A stretch of 14,589 bases of DNA. Origin: BPJU01 sp964425225 (GTDB taxonomy: Bacteria; Planctomycetota; Planctomycetia; Pirellulales; Pirellulaceae). The notes beneath the pieces were generated by a model. That model was not told where the DNA came from. It made no database searches and saw only the letters and a program-made list of their open reading frames with translations. The stretch is taken from positions 1 to 14,589 of the forward strand of contig CAYRMD010000106.1 in NCBI GenBank assembly GCA_964425225.1, given 5' to 3'. The position numbers and the translations under genes are program-made. Below, one piece after another: positions 1-6,532 of the stretch (within the stretch, counting starts at the first letter, position 1; each line of letters starts with the position of its first letter).

Positions 1-52
1 TCCATCGAGCCAATACGCTCGTTTACCGCCAGTTGATCAGACGTTCCTTAAT
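1..52. repeat. Left copy of 52-bp terminal inverted repeat
   Basis: Bases 1-52 are the exact reverse complement of 14537-14588, position n pairing with 14589-n; pairing breaks at base 53. The copy begins TCCATCGAGCCAATACGC. No transposase or recombinase gene lies nearby. This may be the end of a mobile element, a genomic repeat at which assembly stopped, or an assembly-graph overlap of k-mer length. The sequence alone cannot separate these. Confidence 0.95.
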
Positions 53-70
53 TCTGGAAGGAAGAAGCGC

Positions 71-87
71 TGTGACAAAGAGTCACA
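71..87. other. Perfect 6-bp palindrome, possible operator or hairpin
   Basis: TGTGAC (71-76) and GTCACA (82-87) are perfect inverted arms around AAAGA. The form TGTGA-N7-TCACA resembles CRP/FNR-family operators, but the spacer is 7 rather than the usual 6 and no gene start follows closely. It may be chance or a small hairpin. Confidence 0.3.
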
Positions 88-322
88 TTGTGGTTGAGAC
101 ATTAGATTAGCCTATCATAGATGCCTCGTCGGGATGGGATGGGAGAAGCCGCGATGTGGCAGTTTTCGAAAGTTCAGGGATAAAGCAAAGGATGAAGGAT
201 CTAAGGGGGAAGAAGATGTTGACGAGGCTGTGTGCGTCTCTTTTGTAGGTAGGATGTGGCTGTAACTGCGTTGGCTATCACCCGCGTTCTCGGTATCGCT
301 CCCGAAGATGGATAGCTTCACC

Positions 323-379
323 GAGCAGCGACCGTGAGGGAGCGGCGCCCCAACAGAGCCGCGACCGAAAGGGAGCGGC
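323..379 (+). repeat. Two tandem copies of dispersed GCGACCG-AGGGAGC repeat
   Basis: Two 24-bp units, at 323-346 and 356-379, share the pattern GAGCnGCGACCGnnAGGGAGCGGC with a 33-bp period. The central triplet differs (CGTGAGG versus CGAAAGG). Related units occur at 1462-1485 (minus), 5853-5876 (plus) and, shortened, at 6181-6202 (minus). Copies sit only in gene-poor stretches, as expected for a REP-like interspersed element. No function is evident. Confidence 0.75.
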
Positions 380-860
380 AGTATGCGAACCGGGCTTTCA
401 CCGGGTCGGCTTGTCGATTGGCTCATACAGGTGGTGCGTTCCCCGGGGTGCACGAACTTCGCGACGCCATCGCCACGGGATGCAGATTAAGTTATGCCGT
501 AACCTTTCTCAAAAACGCACGAATCTGGACGTGCTGCTCGGATGATACACGTATCGTTACGGTCACGATCGCAAACAGCGTCCAAGGCTCGTCACGTCGC
601 TGGCCGCACCTGGTGCTAGCAAAAGCCGCAAGAGAACGGGTTCCCCAACGACAGCGTCAACCAACCCCGAGCCGCCTTCGAACGGGACTTAGGCCATCGC
701 GGTACCAGTTCGATAACCGATCCCGACAATGGCGGTTTTCTACACGTTGAAGGGTAAGAGACTTTATTTTTTCCAATATCATTTTCTTGTCTAGAATTGC
801 CAAGCTTTCTTGTGTGTATTGTCTTTCTGATTTCACCAAGTTTCTAAAACAAAGGGTCTT

Positions 861-893
861 GGTGCCTGTCCCCCTGCCCGCGGTGCCTGTCCC
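861..893 (+). repeat. 12-bp direct repeat GGTGCCTGTCCC, two copies
   Basis: GGTGCCTGTCCC occurs at 861-872 and again at 882-893, a 21-bp period, separated by a C-rich spacer. The second copy runs directly into GGGG, forming a CCCGGGG block. It lies in a gap with no gene and may be a fragment of a larger intergenic repeat. Confidence 0.6.
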
Positions 894-1423
894 GGGGCTC
901 GGTACCACCCTCTTTGATCTATGACTATGATTATCGACATACTTGTGTATACGACCTTCGCCTGCCACTGTTATGGTGGTTTAAAACACCTTGCGCCTTG
1001 GGTGCACGAGACGGACGTTGCTCGACACGGGGGACTTGGAAACCTCTTTCTTATTGAGATTGCTGACACGCGGTGTTGCTTATCGGCATGGATAATCGCT
1101 AGCAGCCAAAGCCCAACAAGATGTTGTAAGACGCTGGTAAAAGAAAGATTACCAAATCCCTTCACGGCAGCTTTCCGAAGGGGAATCGGCGCCGGTGGCT
1201 CGTGGTTAAGGTAGCCATTAGCCGGCGCCGCACGATCGCTTCACTCTACGAGTTGCTCCGATACGTTCCTCGAACGCCATCGTTGCTAGAAGCCGAGCGC
1301 CCACACCGCCGCCAGTTGCGTGGATTGTTGCACAAACAACCACAAGTAGGCTTTAGACGAATTGGAATCACGCAACGCCGCCGCGCCTCTCGTAGGCGAT
1401 TAGATGAACGTACATGCAGACTT

Positions 1424-1485
1424 CCTTGCGCCTATCGGCCTTAGTGCCTTTGCGTGGAATTGGCGGCTCCCTTATGGTCGCGCCT
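1424..1485 (-). repeat. Composite intergenic repeat, minus-strand copy
   Basis: Read on the minus strand, this segment has GCGACCATAAGGGAGC (within 1462-1485), a spacer of about 16 nt, ACGCAAAGGCAC, and then GGCGCAAGG. The element at 5853-5935 on the plus strand shows the same order and similar spacing. The two copies are therefore in opposite orientation and lie on either side of the two-gene operon at 1827-5242. Confidence 0.6.
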
Positions 1486-1826
1486 CCGTGGAGCCTTCGC
1501 TCGACGCACCGCCTTTGGCAAGAAGCACCCGCATGAGATCACGTTGGGCTGGGCCGTAAAAAGCACACCTATACCAGACCCGGCCGATGACCGAACCGTT
1601 TCATCTACTTTAAGATAGGCACGTCCTATCCATTCCTGCCACGGAGAATAGGCAAACGTCCGCGATGGCCCGTCCTCTATGCCAAAATCTTGCCTACAAT
1701 CGAGATGCACACACTTGACAAGGCAGGGAAGAAAAGCAGGCTCATCACTTTTATGCAAGAGGTTTACCATTAGATGTTTGTCAGAAAGGCCAACCGAAAA
1801 ATTCCCTCTACAAGCAGAACCGCCTA

Positions 1827-3602
1827 TCACAAACCGACGACCAACCGCCAAAGGTCCAACAGCAATGACTCCCCGAAGGGCATCTCCAGCAACCGAAACC
1901 ACACATAAACGATTCGTCCCTTGCCGATAGCCACGATCCCCACCCCCACCCCGTGCATTTGACCCTGTTCATCCACTAGCTCCAATAGCGGTGTCACCCC
2001 AGCTTGCTTTGTCAAGGGGCGCCAACGCAGGTCGCCCTCGTCAAGAAACGGGAATCGCTCAGGCACATGGGACAACGCCTTTTTGTCCTGCACGACGAAA
2101 CTCAACTGCAGCCCTTCCCTCGGTCGTTCCCAGGCGACGGTCAGTGGTAAACCCAACTTGGGGGCATGCGCGACGACTCGCTCGGCTGCCATCGTTCGAT
2201 CGTAGTGGAAGGGCATCGGCGCCGATGGCAATACCATCAGCGTCCCACCTTCCGCCACGTACTGACGCAGGGCGCTCAAGACATCCCCCTCGCTTTTTAC
2301 CGTCGCCCGATAAACCTCCGCACCCGCATAGACGGCGACGGGAAACTCTTGCGGGTTGAAAGTCGTCGGGTCAACGACTTGCTCCCACGAAAGCCATTGA
2401 ACCTTTGCACCCAACTCCAACAGCCACCATGCCCCTTCCGATTGGGCATCAGGCAGCACGGCTATGGGGATGCCGTCCAATGCTTTCCGCAACCGCTCCC
2501 GTTCCGTTGCCGTAATCGCCGAAGTCGGCGGCACTGCCTGACGAGGCGTAAGGCGTTTGAATTTGGAGGCAAACTCTGCCGTCGTCTTCAACTCCCGATC
2601 CCCATGCTCCACCGACGGTTCGATCTGGCTGCCCTCATGCCACTCGTTCCAACTAGTTATGAGCACCCAGTCGGGGCTGGCTGCAATCGCTGTCTCCCAC
2701 AACCGACGATAGGTTTCCCCATGGTGCCGTTGGGTGATCGGTCGGGGCGGTTTTCGGTCGGGTAGTTGGCTGTCATCGTAGCCGGGGATGAGGGTCAGGC
2801 AAGCAATGCGCCCTTTGTCTGCCACCGACACCCACTTCGGAAAAGTCTTTTGTGCCCAAGCAAAAATCTCTTCGGCAGATTTTCCTTGCGTGGCACCCGT
2901 GATGTTATAGGTGTGGATGCCGTCAAAGATGCGGGCCGCTTGACGGGAGATTTGGTCGCCGATGAAGACCGCACCATGTTCGCAGCGACGGTTGACTTCG
3001 TTAATCACCCACAGCCATCCATCCAAACCAATTTGTCCAATGGCGCGTTCATAGACGAACAAAACAGGTTTGCCGTCCAATTTCAACCAAGCCGGATGTT
3101 TACCATAGCGGTCGAGCACGTAGAGGACATCGCCTAGGGCTTTTTCCCGTTGGTTACTGGGAATCGTTTCAAAGTAAACGGTCACTTGAAGCCCAAACTT
3201 TTGGGCGGTATCCAAGAGCAAGGGCAAGCCCTGGTCGTGGAAATCATTGGGCTGCCACCAACTGACGACGAGGCCGTCAATGCCCGCCTCTTTTGTCCAA
3301 CGGCAGTGCTGTTCGACGACTTTCGGGTCATGACTGTCGTAGGGACCCAGTTGCGGGTAATGGGTGCTGCTGCCAATGTGTTTGTTGATTTCGTCCACCT
3401 CGTGCCAGTGAAACCATCGCCCGCTGATTTTCGGGTTACCATACCAACCGTAGTAGAACGCCAGTACCGTTTTGGGAACTTTTGTCCATTGCACTTTCGC
3501 GCGTTCCGCCAGCAATCTTGCCTCCACTTGCGCTCGGCCCTCTTGCGAAAACATCACGACACTTCCGATTGCCAGCCAAACGAGCCACCATCGCAGTTGC
3601 AT
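1827..3602 (-). CDS. Secreted GH99-like glycoside hydrolase with C-terminal amidotransferase-like domain
   Basis: The protein has 591 residues. Residues 1-24 form a signal peptide (hydrophobic run about 5-18, likely cleavage after GRA). Residues about 44-345 resemble GH99 / GH71-99-like (beta/alpha)8 enzymes: FYYGWYGNP near 49-57, GPYDSHDP at 86-93, AGIDGLVVSWW at 106-116, and SWNEWHEGSQIEP at 317-329. In known GH99 endo-alpha-mannosidases the two active-site glutamates lie three residues apart in this last motif, here E320 and E323, so activity is plausible. Residues about 375-591, including QYVAEGGTLMVLPS near 447, look like a class I glutamine-amidotransferase or beta-galactosidase-trimerisation-type Rossmann fold, without an obvious catalytic triad. 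The start at 3602 is chosen over an ATG at 3677 because AGGAG lies 8 nt upstream and the signal peptide begins here. It follows the upstream gene after 47 nt, so the two are probably cotranscribed. Substrate unknown; glycan hydrolysis outside the cytoplasm is inferred. Confidence 0.82.
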   Translation of the reverse strand: MQLRWWLVWLAIGSVVMFSQEGRAQVEARLLAERAKVQWTKVPKTVLAFYYGWYGNPKISGRWFHWHEVDEINKHIGSSTHYPQLGPYDSHDPKVVEQHCRWTKEAGIDGLVVSWWQPNDFHDQGLPLLLDTAQKFGLQVTVYFETIPSNQREKALGDVLYVLDRYGKHPAWLKLDGKPVLFVYERAIGQIGLDGWLWVINEVNRRCEHGAVFIGDQISRQAARIFDGIHTYNITGATQGKSAEEIFAWAQKTFPKWVSVADKGRIACLTLIPGYDDSQLPDRKPPRPITQRHHGETYRRLWETAIAASPDWVLITSWNEWHEGSQIEPSVEHGDRELKTTAEFASKFKRLTPRQAVPPTSAITATERERLRKALDGIPIAVLPDAQSEGAWWLLELGAKVQWLSWEQVVDPTTFNPQEFPVAVYAGAEVYRATVKSEGDVLSALRQYVAEGGTLMVLPSAPMPFHYDRTMAAERVVAHAPKLGLPLTVAWERPREGLQLSFVVQDKKALSHVPERFPFLDEGDLRWRPLTKQAGVTPLLELVDEQGQMHGVGVGIVAIGKGRIVYVWFRLLEMPFGESLLLDLWRLVVGL

Positions 3603-3610
3603 CCCGCCAA

Positions 3611-3615
3611 CTCCT
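3611..3615 (-). promoter_or_regulatory. Shine-Dalgarno site setting the GH99-like start
   Basis: The minus strand reads AGGAG here, 8 nt before the ATG at 3602. This supports the internal start over the in-frame ATG at 3677, which would overlap the upstream gene and place 25 extra residues before the signal peptide. Confidence 0.75.
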
Positions 3616-3649
3616 CTGTCATGTGTGTCCGTCGTTGGCAGCGCGGGCA

Positions 3650-5242
3650 TTATTTTTCGGCTTGGCTTATCCACCAACGAATCCAGCGGAAAGACCCCGG
3701 CACGCGGACGGCAGATTGGACAGCCTCAGCGAACCGCATCTTATCTTCCTCCGTGTTGCGGAAAGGAATGGCTCGGACATATTGCAGCAACTCTTCGGGC
3801 GACCTCTCGTTCCGCAATGCCTCCATCAACTTGCGCCCCGCCCAAATGTCCCGCAACGCATCCAAGAGCAACATCGGTGGACTAGCACTCCAAAGGGGCG
3901 CTTTGCCCTCGTCCAATAGCAAGTCCACCATATTCCCCATCGCCTCAAGGTCATCTTTCGGCACTTGCAATCGAACCGATAGGCGGGAACTGTTTTGCGT
4001 GCGGGGATGTATTTCCAATCGATAACTTTCGCCCTTTTTCAGCACCACCAGATGGTGGTGCTGCCCTTTTCGCCCGCCTAAAAATTCACTGGCTTCCTTC
4101 GGTTCGGCCACCAGAATGATGTCGGCTTTGACTTTTTGCCTTTCCGTGCCGAAGACCAACTCTTGGTGCAATAAAGCGGCAGCTCTTTGCCAATCGGGTC
4201 GGTTTTCGGTCACCACGACCGCTACGCCATCTTTTGCCATCGCGTCCAACCGAGCATCTTCTCTGTTGAGTGAGCCCCAATCGGCGTCAATCTGCGCTTC
4301 GGCAGCGACGGCGACATAGCGGTAAAGGACTGTCATCACATCTACCCCAAGGCGGAACTCTTCGGCGAACACGGCCTTGAGTGCCTCGCCATCCCGAAAC
4401 TTCGGTTGACTATCCCAACTCTCAAACAGGGCGAAAGGCAACAGCCATTGACCTTGATAGTTGGCGGTCAGCCAGCGATGGTAGAAACTCTCGCCAGCGA
4501 TTTCTTCACAGCGTTCGTATTGGGTCAGTCCTTCCAAGACGGTCCCTTTCAACGCTTTTTGGCGTAGGCTCACGATTTCTTGCCAACTCCATTCCTTTCG
4601 GTCACCCAAAGTGTCAGCGCCGACGATAGAACGCCGTCGTTCAGGTGGCAGGGACAAGGCAGCAGCCGTGTCTTCCAACCAATCGTGCACATATCGCTGT
4701 GCTCCCTCATACAGGGGAGTCAGCAAAGTCGGTGGCGTCGGGGTGTTGAAAAATCCACGCTCTGTGACCGTCTGCATGTTGCTTCGTCCATATCGCCTTA
4801 CATGCACTGTCCTGCGTTCAACAGGCAGTTTCCCCAACAGCGGTTGCAACGACACAGGCAGCAAGTCGGCTGAAGGGTCGGAGCGAGTCATCTTCAACAA
4901 GGGGCTATGGCTCATGCACAAATCATCTTGGGGATAGTGATTGGCGACCGAGGCGAGAAAACAGGCGCGTGGGGCATCACCATGGCGCAACGCGTCTGTC
5001 GCTTCCCGCACCAGCAACCAAACCGCCCACCGCCCGTTTTCGCCTTGCGCAATATCCCAGTCGTTCATCTGGTCGGGGTATACGCCGAAAGCGCAATGTT
5101 CTGGGTAAGACGCGAAGGGCTTTGGGGCGAGGGAAGCTGTCGCGGCCATCTTCGAGGCCTGATTGTGCGCCGACGTCCATGCCCAAACGTGCTGGCCAAC
5201 AGTCAGGATAAGACCGACGATGAAAAGAAAACGACACGCCAT
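3650..5242 (-). CDS. Secreted zinc-dependent phospholipase C / S1-P1 nuclease-like protein
   Basis: The protein has 530 residues. Residues 1-21 are a signal peptide; cleavage before W22 would leave a mature N-terminal tryptophan, as in bacterial zinc phospholipase C and P1 nuclease, whose N-terminus binds zinc. H26 follows in WTSAH. At 102-112, HYPQDDLCMSH keeps H, D and H (H102, D106, H112) at the spacing of the family signature HYxGDxxxPxH, although the G and P are absent. H186 and E190 form a further HxxxE pair, but it lies about 74 residues after H112 rather than the usual 14, implying an insertion. D57 is a possible additional ligand. At 530 residues it is about twice the length of typical family members; residues about 330-530 are unrecognised and contain a HHHLVVLKKGE stretch near 395. 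It is the first gene of a two-gene operon with the GH99-like protein. The reaction could be phosphodiester cleavage of lipid or nucleic acid; the loss of signature residues makes an inactive or altered enzyme possible. Confidence 0.6.
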   Translation of the reverse strand: MACRFLFIVGLILTVGQHVWAWTSAHNQASKMAATASLAPKPFASYPEHCAFGVYPDQMNDWDIAQGENGRWAVWLLVREATDALRHGDAPRACFLASVANHYPQDDLCMSHSPLLKMTRSDPSADLLPVSLQPLLGKLPVERRTVHVRRYGRSNMQTVTERGFFNTPTPPTLLTPLYEGAQRYVHDWLEDTAAALSLPPERRRSIVGADTLGDRKEWSWQEIVSLRQKALKGTVLEGLTQYERCEEIAGESFYHRWLTANYQGQWLLPFALFESWDSQPKFRDGEALKAVFAEEFRLGVDVMTVLYRYVAVAAEAQIDADWGSLNREDARLDAMAKDGVAVVVTENRPDWQRAAALLHQELVFGTERQKVKADIILVAEPKEASEFLGGRKGQHHHLVVLKKGESYRLEIHPRTQNSSRLSVRLQVPKDDLEAMGNMVDLLLDEGKAPLWSASPPMLLLDALRDIWAGRKLMEALRNERSPEELLQYVRAIPFRNTEEDKMRFAEAVQSAVRVPGSFRWIRWWISQAEK

Positions 5243-5248
5243 TGTAAC

Positions 5249-5254
5249 CCTCCT
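5249..5254 (-). promoter_or_regulatory. Consensus Shine-Dalgarno site AGGAGG
   Basis: The minus strand reads AGGAGG, 6 nt before the ATG at 5242. This fixes the start of the phospholipase C-like gene at 5242 rather than at the in-frame ATG at 5263, and puts the hydrophobic signal core at residues 4-16. Confidence 0.8.
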
Positions 5255-5760
5255 CTTTTCCACCGTTACCTAACGCTCGTCATCTTCAACGGTGAACACA
5301 AAGAGGACGCCGTTGCGGTTGGGGAGCCCCATTGCGGATCAGTTGCCATTTGGTGTATCGACCGGCAAAGATCAAATTCGCCGCGTCAAAGTGGCACCCA
5401 ACGAAGCGGCAGTTTGGAGCTGTCAACCGCCCGATATTCGGCACCGGGAATGCTCCGAAACCTAGGACGCTATTGTACGGTGGTCCCAACGGCACTTACG
5501 TTTCCCGTTTGTTGCTGCTATAAGCGTTATACCAACGGGAGTGGTCACGGCTTCTTAAACTACCTCCACGAGGTTCGCCTTCAAAGAATTTGGTCCGTCC
5601 GCTTTGTGTGCGCATGGGCGAATTCGGCGTGCCATCACCGTACTGGCACTTAAAGACAAAGCTTGCCTACAAAAGGTGAGCCTAACGCCCCACCAAACGA
5701 CCGTCAAGCCAAAGTACAGATTACCGCTTGACCCCCTGACCGCGGCAGATCTATCGTGGC

Positions 5761-5836
5761 GACAGCTAACGATTCGAGGAAAGGTAAACCGTGATGATCG
5801 TGCGCAGCGTTACGCATCGGCGGCGCTGACAAACGA
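5761..5836 (+). repeat. Diverged direct repeat, copy A
   Basis: This segment aligns with 6273-6348 nearly without gaps. The best parts are CTAACGATTCGAGGAA against CTAACGGTTCGAGGAA, TGATGATCGT against TGACGATCGT, and a shared CGnTACGnnTCGG block. The overall match is roughly 70 percent by eye. The copies are about 510 bp apart in the same orientation, indicating an old duplication or two members of one element family. Confidence 0.55.
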
Positions 5837-5852
5837 GACGCGCGCACTCATA

Positions 5853-5994
5853 GGGCCGCGACCGTAAGGGAGCAACAGAATACGTCAACGCAAAGGCGCA
5901 AGGCGATTGAACGCAAAGGCGCAGACGCGCAACGAAGACAGAAGTTACATGTCAATAGCCTACTTGTACGTTGGCGCTTTTGCGCCTGTGCGTT
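5853..5994 (+). repeat. Composite intergenic repeat with inverted arms
   Basis: The element opens with GCGACCGTAAGGGAGC (within 5853-5876). It then has two exact copies of AACGCAAAGGCGCA, at 5887-5900 and 5910-5923 (23-bp period). An inverted arm, TGCGCCTGTGCGTT at 5981-5994, matches that 14-mer at 13 of 14 positions after reverse complementing. The arms could fold into a stem with a loop of roughly 57 nt or more. A related composite unit lies in the other orientation at 1424-1485, and a lone arm at 7706-7719. This has the look of a MITE-like or REP-like element that has no coding content. Confidence 0.65.
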
Positions 5995-6180
5995 TCTAAA
6001 ATTCTGGGTGGCTCTATCGGAGATGGGACGTATCTCGCGCAGCGGGCGATCGCTTGCCTTTCTAGACGCCGATTGTTGCACGGTATGCCGTACCCCTGGT
6101 TTGCTCGAGCACCAGAAATGTACAACCAAGATTTTCCATCCCCGCCGATGCAAGAACGTGTTCCTTTTTGGCAAAGGACC

Positions 6181-6202
6181 GTTGCTTCACGGTCGCTGCT
6201 AC
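6181..6202 (-). repeat. Shortened dispersed repeat copy
   Basis: On the minus strand this reads TAGCAGCGACCGTGAAGCAAC, matching the 24-bp dispersed unit at 323-346 and 5853-5876 but missing about two bases in the AGGG block. It is a weaker member of the family. Confidence 0.45.
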
Positions 6203-6272
6203 GTCAGGTTCAAACAGGGTTTAACTTATTGGACGAACCCACGCGTAGAACAGGTCCCACGCACTAAGTCGT

Positions 6273-6348
6273 GAAAACTAACGGTTCGAGGAATAGACGC
6301 ACCCTGACGATCGTCGACCGCGCTACGGGTCGGTGTTACGCACAAACA
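6273..6348 (+). repeat. Diverged direct repeat, copy B
   Basis: This is the partner of 5761-5836. It ends close to the hairpin cluster upstream of the beta-helix gene. One single-base gap, between GAGGAA and the TGAnGATCGT block, is enough to align the pair. Confidence 0.55.
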
Positions 6349-6382
6349 AACACTCTTGTACAACTTTCTGGTACACCAAATT

Positions 6383-6422
6383 ACCTGCAAGAAGTATGAA
6401 ACACCCGCAGGTTGGAAAACCT
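6383..6422 (+). promoter_or_regulatory. Mutually exclusive hairpins upstream of beta-helix gene
   Basis: ACCTGC (6383-6388) can pair with GCAGGT (6407-6412). The overlapping AGGTT (6409-6413) can instead pair with AACCT (6418-6422) across a GGAA tetraloop-like spacer, followed by GGAAAAA. The two stems share bases and cannot form together, as in attenuator-type leaders. They lie upstream of the best promoter match, so a transcript would include them only if it began further upstream. The stems are short and may be chance. Confidence 0.25.
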
Positions 6423-6445
6423 GGAAAAATGCATAGATTTTACGC

Positions 6446-6474
6446 TTGACGTTGCTCTGCTTACTTGGCAGAAT
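6446..6474 (+). promoter_or_regulatory. Possible sigma-70-type promoter for beta-helix gene
   Basis: TTGACG (6446-6451) is followed, after 17 nt, by CAGAAT (6469-6474), matching the -35 and -10 consensus at 5 of 6 and 4 of 6 positions. It would start transcription about 50 nt before the ATG at 6533. The spacing is ideal but the -10 match is modest. Confidence 0.3.
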
Positions 6475-6532
6475 CCCTACCGCTGTTACGGGTAGGGAAT
6501 CTTCACGTGGATCCCTCTCTGGGTGAGGTGCC

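Larger units (their letters stand above)
53..1826. other. Gene-poor region with short repeats
   Basis: No open frame here has a recognisable motif, export signal or convincing ribosome binding site. The frames that exist are short, arginine- and serine-rich, and overlap each other on both strands. What can be seen are two adjacent copies of a GCGACCGTGAGGGAGC-type repeat (323-379), a 12-bp direct repeat (861-893), a composite repeat (1424-1485) and a small palindrome (71-87). The stretch just downstream of the minus-strand operon (1700-1826) shows no clear hairpin-plus-T-run terminator. The region could be decayed genes, but I could not recognise any ancestor. Confidence 0.6.
5243..6532. other. 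Gene-poor region with diverged repeats and hairpins
   Basis: About 1.3 kb separates the minus-strand operon from the plus-strand beta-helix gene. Short frames exist on both strands, but none has a start site or motif I trust. The region should contain the promoter of the minus-strand operon at its left edge and that of the beta-helix gene at its right edge. It also carries two diverged direct repeats (5761-5836, 6273-6348), a composite repeat with inverted arms (5853-5994), a shortened dispersed repeat (6181-6202) and overlapping hairpins (6383-6422). Confidence 0.6.

Noticed and set aside
861..893. CRISPR-like repeat-spacer structure in the short direct repeats
   Set aside because: Only two 12-bp copies with a 9-bp spacer exist here and no cas gene is present; the other repeats also lack regular spacing.
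1441..1902. 153-codon minus-strand open frame overlapping the end of the GH99-like gene
   Set aside because: Its first part is an out-of-frame reading of the GH99-like coding sequence, its start has no ribosome site of its own, and the rest shows no motif or sensible composition and runs through the composite repeat.
3150..4025. Long plus-strand open frames (up to 291 codons) opposite the minus-strand operon
   Set aside because: They lie antisense to two genes with clear motifs, signal peptides and ribosome sites, and their products are low-complexity and motif-free.
5286..5495. 69-codon minus-strand frame and an opposing 57-codon GTG frame (5292-5465)
   Set aside because: Both translations look somewhat protein-like, but neither has a ribosome site or a recognisable family, and they overlap each other. 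A homology search could reopen this.
5680..5690. GCCTAACG string, resembling an integron attC core
   Set aside because: No matching GTTRGGC partner or attC-like imperfect palindrome was found at a suitable distance, and there is no integrase gene.
6046..6054. GCGATCGC octamer, as in cyanobacterial HIP1 repeats
   Set aside because: I noticed only this one occurrence in the window and nothing else suggests cyanobacteria; it is expected by chance in such DNA.
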